Below, piece by piece: positions 59,282 to 64,000 of a DNA stretch of 64,000 nt. The notes beneath the pieces are model-generated. The model ran no database searches and was not told the origin of the DNA. It saw only the letters and a list, made by a program, of their open reading frames with translations. Made by a program: the position numbers and the translations under genes. Numbering within the stretch: position 1 is the first letter of the stretch; each line of letters begins with the position of its first letter. Source of the DNA: Bacteroidota bacterium (GTDB lineage: Bacteria > Bacteroidota > Bacteroidia > 2-12-FULL-35-15); contig CANJYB010000004.1 of NCBI GenBank assembly GCA_947479085.1, positions 1 to 64,000 of the forward strand, in the 5' to 3' direction.

Positions 59282-61168
59282 TTAATCCAATGGTTCATAC
59301 AAGCCGTAAATAAAGGGATTGCTCTTTACTACTTCCAGTTTTACATTTTCAACCACAATATTTTTTTTGCCCCTGTTCCACAAGTATATTTTTATTTGCG
59401 GGCGGGCATATCCTTTCAGATTAAAATCAGTCATTAGCTTTGATAAATACATGGTATTGGTGCCGGTTGCATTGGTATTATAATTCTGATAATCGGCACC
59501 GTTCCAGTATAACGAATTGTCATCTTCCTGAATATCTGCAACAATTGTGGGGTTTGCAAGGCTATCGGTGCAGGAAACGGTGGCGGAAATGGTGAGTATA
59601 TTATGACGGTTATTGGTTATGTTTTTTAATCTGTCGGAAAAGGCAGGACCATATTCTACAGTCGAATCCATTTTGTTGGTTCCGTTGGTCAGGTCGATGG
59701 TTTTTGAGGAAACCACCTGTTCGTGCAGCTCGTTTGCAGGTTTTTGTTTTGCAAAGCAATAAAAGGAATACGTAAAACCATCTTCTTTTTTAAACAGGTA
59801 GGGATATTTTTCTTTAATAATCTGAATGTATTCCAATGGCGGATTTCCGAAAACAAAATAATCGGTAGTCTGTTCGTTTACAAACTTGCGAAATGCTTTT
59901 GTGTCTATTTTGTTATCAAAAGGATTCCAGTAAATACTTTTAAATTCACGATTGTATTTTTTAAAATAGTGTTCCCTGTAAGCTGGTGGAATTAATAACT
60001 CAACAGTTACTTTTTTCTCGTCTCCTATTTCATCAATTACTTTATAAGTATTCGTTACCTGGTCCTGATATGACTGATGATAAAAAATCTGGAAGTGTTT
60101 GCGGGTGATTACCAATGAAAAAATTCCGATGACTAAGATGAGTGAAACCAGCGTGGTTTTAAACGCAACGCTTATCTCTCCCATGATTGAGAATAAAAAC
60201 ATCAACAAAAACGGAAAAACAAATATCATGGTGGAGAACTGGATGATGGGGTTTACTTTTAGAGAATAATAATATTCTATAAAAAATACCACCAGGAACC
60301 AAGCTGCCGAAATAATCCTGAACTTTTGTGTTTCTCTTATTTTCTCCGAATACTTTATAAAGCTAATCAGCAATAAAATAAACAGCAAACCATACATGAT
60401 GTAGGAATAATGAAACGTGTATTGAAAATACATCAGCAGCCAGTTTACGTCCGGTTTGCCAAGCCAGCCATCATTACCACCAAGTCCGCCTTTGCTGAAC
60501 TGATATAAAGTAATGCTGATGTGGGGAAGGTATAAAACAATGATGCTTACGATGGCTATCAGATATCCTTTCCAAACATTTTTATTTAAAAAGAAAAGCC
60601 CTGTAATACCTACCAACATGGCAAGTAAAGTGGCAAAGTGATGGGTATAACAGCAAAGCATGGAGAAAACCACATAACCTATAAGTGATTTTGTCTTTTT
60701 TTCTTCGTCAAATAAATAGCGGCTCCAGTACCAAACCATCAGCAGCGAAAACAAAACTCCCGTCATGTAAGGCCTTGCCACCTCGCTGTAGGTAATCATG
60801 TATTGCATTATGGCCATAAATGAGGCAACCATAAGTGCTACACTGGTATTGAACCAGCGGGCGGCTATTTTGTAAGCCACATAAATGGAAGCTAGTCCGC
60901 AGAGGATAAACGGAAGTTTTACTACCATTTCATTTTCGCCAAACAGCATGGTCCAGTAATACAGAAAAACCTGTATAAATATCGGGTGGCCGTCTGTACG
61001 GGCACCGTTGGTAATAAGTTCGGAAAGAGAATTGAAATGTGTCCGGGATAATGCACTTAACTCATCGTGCATGTAAGGCATATTGGCAAAGTTCCAGAAA
61101 CGAAGAATAGCCGCTATGAGTAGGATAGCGATTAAAAGAAGATTGTCTTTAGATAACTTGCTATTCAT
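59282..61168 (-). CDS. Glycosyltransferase family 39 (ArnT/PMT-like) membrane protein
   Basis: A 628-aa polytopic GT-C enzyme predicted to transfer a sugar from a polyprenyl-phosphate donor at the periplasmic face. About eleven hydrophobic helices run from residue 10 to ~370. The first loop has the catalytic-type acidic motif PYMHDELSAL (Asp35, Glu36) followed by TDGHPIFIQVFLYYW, as in GT39/ArnT-like proteins. The soluble C-terminal third is periplasmic and unrecognised. Its ATG at 61168 abuts the 61169 copy of the tRNA-Ser end, so its native upstream region has been displaced by the GIY-YIG unit. Confidence 0.88.
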   Translation of the reverse strand: MNSKLSKDNLLLIAILLIAAILRFWNFANMPYMHDELSALSRTHFNSLSELITNGARTDGHPIFIQVFLYYWTMLFGENEMVVKLPFILCGLASIYVAYKIAARWFNTSVALMVASFMAIMQYMITYSEVARPYMTGVLFSLLMVWYWSRYLFDEEKKTKSLIGYVVFSMLCCYTHHFATLLAMLVGITGLFFLNKNVWKGYLIAIVSIIVLYLPHISITLYQFSKGGLGGNDGWLGKPDVNWLLMYFQYTFHYSYIMYGLLFILLLISFIKYSEKIRETQKFRIISAAWFLVVFFIEYYYSLKVNPIIQFSTMIFVFPFLLMFLFSIMGEISVAFKTTLVSLILVIGIFSLVITRKHFQIFYHQSYQDQVTNTYKVIDEIGDEKKVTVELLIPPAYREHYFKKYNREFKSIYWNPFDNKIDTKAFRKFVNEQTTDYFVFGNPPLEYIQIIKEKYPYLFKKEDGFTYSFYCFAKQKPANELHEQVVSSKTIDLTNGTNKMDSTVEYGPAFSDRLKNITNNRHNILTISATVSCTDSLANPTIVADIQEDDNSLYWNGADYQNYNTNATGTNTMYLSKLMTDFNLKGYARPQIKIYLWNRGKKNIVVENVKLEVVKSNPFIYGLYEPLD

Positions 61169-61215
61169 GCGGAGAGGGCGGGATTCGAATCTACCTGTCG
61201 GTAGACAGGCCCGCG
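61169..61215. repeat. Partial tRNA-Ser 3'-end copy (att-like), interrupted by a palindrome
   Basis: Bases 61169-61189 are identical to 61480-61500, the 3' end of tRNA-Ser(GGA) plus one base. The match resumes as CCCGCG at 61210-61215 after a 20-base insert (61190-61209) built on the palindrome CCTGTC-GGTA-GACAGG. The insert supplies the stop codon of the GIY-YIG gene. Confidence 0.9.
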
Positions 61216-61460
61216 TCTTTGTCGCGTAATGACTTTAATTGCTCTTTTCCCGTCCCGCTTTTCCAATATTTTTCTCTGTTTCTTGCATCTATTCGATTTT
61301 TACACTCTTCAGAATAGATTAATTTAAATGGTTTATAAGGTTTAGTTGTTTTTTCATATCCTGAATTGTGCCGTAATATTCTTTCATTTATATTAGAAGT
61401 TAACCCAACATAAATGTAATTTTTTGACACACTTGAAATGGCATAAACAGTAAAAACCAT
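61191..61460 (-). CDS. GIY-YIG nuclease-family protein in a tRNA-associated unit
   Basis: An 89-aa single-domain nuclease-like protein from ATG 61460. The core is MVFTVYAISSVSKNYIYVGL (GIY and YIG strands), an Arg in NERILRHNSG, and the metal-binding Glu in ARNREKYWKSGTG. This matches small stand-alone GIY-YIG proteins. The frame is open upstream through the tRNA-Ser gene, so a longer start would encode tRNA sequence and is rejected. It lies 20 bases after the tRNA end and would be transcribed from the tRNA promoter. The last ~6 residues (GLSTDR) come from the palindromic insert. Confidence 0.88.
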   Translation of the reverse strand: MVFTVYAISSVSKNYIYVGLTSNINERILRHNSGYEKTTKPYKPFKLIYSEECKNRIDARNREKYWKSGTGKEQLKSLRDKDAGLSTDR

Positions 61461-61480
61461 TTGTAAAAATTTAATTTCAG

Positions 61481-61567
61481 CGGAGAGGGCGGGATTCGAA
61501 CCCGCGATACCCTTGCGAGTATACAAACTTTCCAGGCTTGCTCATTCGACCACTCTGACACCTCTCC
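61481..61567 (-). tRNA. tRNA-Ser, anticodon GGA
   Basis: An 87-nt tRNA read on the minus strand. The acceptor stem GGAGAGG (61567-61561) pairs with CCTCTCC, followed by discriminator G at 61481. The anticodon loop is CTGGAAA, with anticodon GGA; a long class II variable arm (TATACTCGCAAGGGTAT) and the T-arm GGGTTCGAATCCC are present. CCA is not encoded. A duplicate of its last 20 bases lies at 61170-61189. Confidence 0.95.
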
Positions 61568-61581
61568 GTTTTGTTGGGGTG

Positions 61582-61589
61582 CAAATGTA
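61582..61589 (-). promoter_or_regulatory. -7 promoter element for tRNA-Ser
   Basis: TACATTTG on the minus strand, 14 bases before the tRNA 5' end, matches TAnnTTTG. Confidence 0.5.
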
Positions 61590-61771
61590 AAGAAATAATT
61601 GATAATTGAGAGGATTATTGATGTTTGCGAAAATTTCATCACAAAGAACACACCGTTTAAAGAGTTTAACGGAGGGGGACTTCATCAAATTAAATTTTTT
61701 TTAAAGTCCTTTACATATTAAAAAATCACAATAAATCTCTCCATAAATTTTATTCACAAAATTTCAACAAA

Positions 61772-61787
61772 GTAACCGTGCGGTTAC
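61772..61787. promoter_or_regulatory. Dyad upstream of the XRE regulator gene
   Basis: GTAACCG-TG-CGGTTAC is a perfect 7-bp dyad, 32 bases before the chosen ATG. XRE repressors commonly bind such dyads at their own promoter. Autoregulation is inferred. Confidence 0.5.
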
Positions 61788-61819
61788 ACTCAATCATGCC
61801 GGTTTTGCAATTTTCGGAC

Positions 61820-62152
61820 ATGTCGGAATTTTTTTATGTTAATATAAATGAGTTAATAGGTAAAAACGTAAAAAAGTTTCGCGAAGAAGCTAATATAGGG
61901 CAGACAGAACTAGCCAAAGCAGTGGGGGTTTCGAGAAAATATATCAATGAATTGGAAATGGGTTTTGTTAATTCAAGAATCAATGTGCTTTGCAAAATTG
62001 CAAAAGAAGTAGGCAAAAATCTGGCAGATATAATAAGCACAGCTGAGTTTCATGACATAAATAAAGTGGGCGAAAAAGAGGTAATATATGTAGTAAACAA
62101 AAAAGGAATTAAACCATATAACGGTTCGCTTCCTCCACAAGTCACCGAATAA
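61820..62152 (+). CDS. XRE-family helix-turn-helix regulator
   Basis: A 110-aa DNA-binding protein. The HTH_3 domain is IGKNVKKFREEANIGQTELA followed by KAVGVSRKYINELEMG and INVLCKIAKEVGKNLADII. The charged C-terminal tail is unassigned. The start is uncertain: ATG 61820 (MSEFFYVN) is preferred; ATG 61796 adds 8 residues, and a GTG at 61778 lies inside the dyad. The target is unknown. It is followed by a 21-bp array and a hypothetical gene in the same orientation. Confidence 0.88.
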   Translation: MSEFFYVNINELIGKNVKKFREEANIGQTELAKAVGVSRKYINELEMGFVNSRINVLCKIAKEVGKNLADIISTAEFHDINKVGEKEVIYVVNKKGIKPYNGSLPPQVTE

Positions 62153-62186
62153 CCTTTTATCAGTTCTTTGAATTTTAAAGTTTAGT

Positions 62187-62375
62187 GTGGAATTTCTCCG
62201 AAAAGATGTGGAAACCTTCTGCAACCTTGAGGAAACTATTCACAGTAATGTGGAACTATTCCACTTTATTGCGGAAACTTTCCGAAAAGATGGGGAACCT
62301 TTCCACAAGGCTGAGGAACCTTTTCTTAAGACTGTGGAACTTTTCCACAGTCATGCAGAACACAATAAAATGAAC
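62187..62375. repeat. 21-bp tandem array (nine units) of GTGGAA
   Basis: GTGGAA or a one-base variant (GAGGAA, GCGGAA, GGGGAA, GCAGAA) starts at 62187, 62208, 62229, 62250, 62271, 62292, 62313, 62334 and 62355, without a single slip from 21 bases. TTCC words in antiphase create short GGAA/TTCC dyads. It fills the 277-base gap before the hypothetical gene at 62430. Confidence 0.95.
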
Positions 62376-62429
62376 AGTAACAGTACGTAACACAATAAAT
62401 ATCAATTAATTAACCTAAAACAAAAAACC

Positions 62430-63122
62430 ATGACAGAAAAACGAGTAGTACCTCAAGCTATTGATCCGTTCAATAGTTACATTTTGGTTGTATTAAGCTA
62501 TTTAACCGCCAATGCATCCCGTTTATTAATTACCACAGGCAATATAACCGCCCTGAACGACCTGGTAACCAATGCCACCACCGGCTGGACGCATTGGTAC
62601 ACCTTGCATGCCAACGCAGCCACCCGTACATCGGTTATTAACGCTAACCTTGCCGACAGCGAAACTGCGATTACCCAAAAACTGCAATCTATTTATGGCG
62701 ATTTGCCCCGCAGTTTGATGACCAATGAAGATTATCAAACCCTCCACATTTCGCCACCGGTAACCCATCGCGCCAAAAGGGCTAAGATTACAAACATTCC
62801 GTTTTCCAAGGTATATTCAGTAGGAGGTGCCATTGTTAAGTTCATTATTCGTACCGATACACATGCTAAACGTGCAGCCATCGACCCATTGGCAGATGCT
62901 GTGGAAGTGGTGGCTGTTCTGTTGTCTATCGATAAACCATTGCCCACCGACCCAAGCGAGTGCAATCTTCATTTTATCAGTAAAGAGGCCCTGTTTGGCC
63001 ATGCGTTTACACCTGCCGATGCAGGAATGAGGTTTGCCTGTTTTATCCGTTTTGTAAATTTAACTGACGAAAGCAAGGATGGCGGCTGGAGTGGAGTTAT
63101 TTCCTGCATTGTGGGGATGTAA
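62430..63122 (+). CDS. Hypothetical protein with helical N-part and beta-sandwich-like C-part
   Basis: A 230-aa protein with no signal peptide. Residues ~10-115 are predicted helical (NSYILVVLSYLTANASRLLI, WTHWYTLHANAATRTSV). Residues ~130-230 read as beta-strands (GGAIVKFIIRTDTHAKRAAI, FACFIRFVNLTDESKDGGWS). I believe this belongs to a broadly distributed but uncharacterised Bacteroidota family with a C-terminal domain ending in a GGWS- or GPWS-like motif; that is from memory, not a search. Codon use looks slightly more GC-rich than neighbours. It is preceded by the 21-bp array and followed by a palindromic terminator. Confidence 0.72.
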   Translation: MTEKRVVPQAIDPFNSYILVVLSYLTANASRLLITTGNITALNDLVTNATTGWTHWYTLHANAATRTSVINANLADSETAITQKLQSIYGDLPRSLMTNEDYQTLHISPPVTHRAKRAKITNIPFSKVYSVGGAIVKFIIRTDTHAKRAAIDPLADAVEVVAVLLSIDKPLPTDPSECNLHFISKEALFGHAFTPADAGMRFACFIRFVNLTDESKDGGWSGVISCIVGM

Positions 63123-63147
63123 ATAATAGTTGAGATTTTTATTATTG

Positions 63148-63178
63148 AAGGTACTATCTTTTAAAAAGGTAGTACCTT
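63148..63178. terminator. Palindromic terminator, relative of 6162-6194
   Basis: AAGGTACTATCTTTT pairs with AAAAGGTAGTACCTT, followed by T-rich sequence. Confidence 0.65.
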
Positions 63179-63208
63179 TCATTTTTATTCCATTCTCAAT
63201 TATTTTTC

Positions 63209-63216
63209 TACATTTG
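63209..63216 (+). promoter_or_regulatory. -7 promoter element very close to a start codon
   Basis: TACATTTG matches TAnnTTTG and ends only 5 bases before ATG 63222, which would give a leaderless or nearly leaderless mRNA. Confidence 0.4.
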
Positions 63217-63221
63217 CCCCG

Positions 63222-63761
63222 ATGAATTTTACCAAACGGATAACTTCTTTATTTCTGCTCTCCATTTTTTTGTTTAATACAATGGGGTATTTCATTGCAT
63301 TTAAAGTAACTCAGTTTCAAATAAAATCAACCATTGTATCCCAAATAAAGCTGGGAATAAGCAATGATGCCGAAACAATTATCACCATCAATAAAAATGA
63401 ATTATCGAAAATTGACTGGCAGGAAAACGGCAAGGAAATGGTGTATAACAATAAAAGATATGACGTTATAAAAAGCAAGGAAGGTAAAACTACCATCACT
63501 TATTATTGCATAAACGACAAACAGGAAGAAACATTATTTGCTGATTTGAACGACCATATTAATTCGCATGTAATTTCAACCAAACCAATAAAAAATCATT
63601 CTTCCAAAACATTGGAAAATGATGTGGTGAAAATATTTTTCAATCATCAGCAGTCATTTAATCTTATCACCAATGAAAGTGGCATTTCTTTTTTATCAGT
63701 CAAAGAAGATAACGATTCTGAATACATCAAAACAAACTCGCCCCCACCCTGGCTGGTTTAA
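63222..63761 (+). CDS. Hypothetical exported/membrane-anchored protein
   Basis: A 179-aa protein. Residues ~8-30 (FLLSIFLFNTMGYFIAFKV) form an N-terminal hydrophobic segment, either an uncleaved anchor or a signal peptide. The remainder is soluble and charged, with IDWQENGKEMVYNNKRYDVI and TTITYYCINDKQEETLFADL, ending in the proline motif SPPPWLV. I have the impression of a family encoded next to TonB-dependent receptor genes in Bacteroidota, but no such gene is in view. A promoter-like TACATTTG just upstream suggests that a new transcript starts here. Confidence 0.7.
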   Translation: MNFTKRITSLFLLSIFLFNTMGYFIAFKVTQFQIKSTIVSQIKLGISNDAETIITINKNELSKIDWQENGKEMVYNNKRYDVIKSKEGKTTITYYCINDKQEETLFADLNDHINSHVISTKPIKNHSSKTLENDVVKIFFNHQQSFNLITNESGISFLSVKEDNDSEYIKTNSPPPWLV

Positions 63762-64000
63762 TATTCTTTGAATCAAATAAATTTCCTGTTTAATTAGCAA
63801 TTTTGATTCATTGCTGTACCCGTGAGATTTTATAGGTTTTTAGTAGCTTAGTCCTGTATTGTCAATCTGGTATTGAGGTACAACTGCGTCAGGCTTTTGA
63901 GAGTGCCGAACGCATGTTGGCCATAATTAGTTCCAAGTTTCAAGTTCAAAAAAATAAACAATCAAACCTGTCAGGTTTAAATCTAAGTAACAAACAAAAT
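63762..64000 (+). other. Window end: possible broken coding fragment and dispersed palindrome
   Basis: In 63829-64000 one plus-strand frame is open (LYCQSGIEVQLRQAFESAER, then MLAIIS) but has no start and runs into wordy repeats (AGTTCCAAGTTTCAAGTTC) and the palindrome AAACCTGTCAGGTTT (63964-63978). It may be a degraded gene tail or chance. Nothing else is recognisable. Confidence 0.3.

Noticed and set aside
61461-61526. Longer GIY-YIG frame beginning inside tRNA-Ser
   Set aside because: The extra residues are translated tRNA sequence; the GIY-YIG domain starts at ATG 61460.

Overview
The window is about 37% GC by eye, densely coded and typical of a Bacteroidota genome. The evidence for Bacteroidota is four or five secreted proteins with type IX secretion (T9SS) C-terminal sorting domains, a PorP/SprF protein paired with a gliding-motility-type adhesin, DUF4175, DUF5777 and YwqK proteins, and many start regions carrying the Bacteroidota -7 promoter element TAnnTTTG with little Shine-Dalgarno signal. 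MqnC points to the futalosine route to menaquinone. There are no rRNA genes and no CRISPR array. I see one intact tRNA gene, tRNA-Ser(GGA).

Layout. 1-7.6 kb is an accessory-looking stretch: a 71-bp tandem repeat, a T9SS protein, a LuxR-type regulator, a 41-bp array, a hypothetical protein, a T9SS SBBP-repeat protein inside a duplicated block with the tail of a lost paralog, and a carboxypeptidase-regulatory-domain protein. 7.7-13.1 kb runs in one direction: PGI/PMI, lipB, a B12-type MerR regulator, an ECF sigma factor, folE and a photolyase. 13.2-18.7 kb holds a T9SS protein, a [2Fe-2S] ferredoxin, sucA and sucB. 18.7-23.8 kb (minus strand) is a POT transporter, mnmH, selD and a polytopic membrane protein. 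24.5-29.2 kb is the T9SS adhesin/PorP pair. 29.5-45.5 kb is mostly housekeeping: pdxA, mqnC, typA, a thioesterase, a DUF5777/YceI/cytochrome-like cluster, a polyprenyl synthase, rlmN, a broken toxin-antitoxin pair, an amidohydrolase, ispD, queA and metF. 45.8-59.2 kb carries lepA, a second SBBP/T9SS protein, an intact toxin-antitoxin pair, an ECF sigma/anti-sigma pair, a DEAD-box helicase, DUF4175, an RsbW-like ATPase and pgk. 59.3-64 kb has a GT39 glycosyltransferase, a GIY-YIG gene beside tRNA-Ser, an XRE regulator and two hypothetical proteins.

Most interesting signals. (1) At least six gene-free spacers hold tandem arrays whose units are 21 bp or about twice that (41-42 bp). Most have unrelated sequences, so unit length (about two or four DNA turns) seems conserved rather than sequence. 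(2) A light-response-like operon has the same dyad, GTTTAA-N16-TTAAAC, in front of both the sigma gene and folE. (3) A 311-bp unit encodes only a GIY-YIG nuclease and lies between two copies of the tRNA-Ser 3' end. (4) A ParE-type toxin is broken by a single nonsense codon. (5) Dispersed palindromic or wordy repeats have been absorbed in frame into coding sequences, including a signal peptide.
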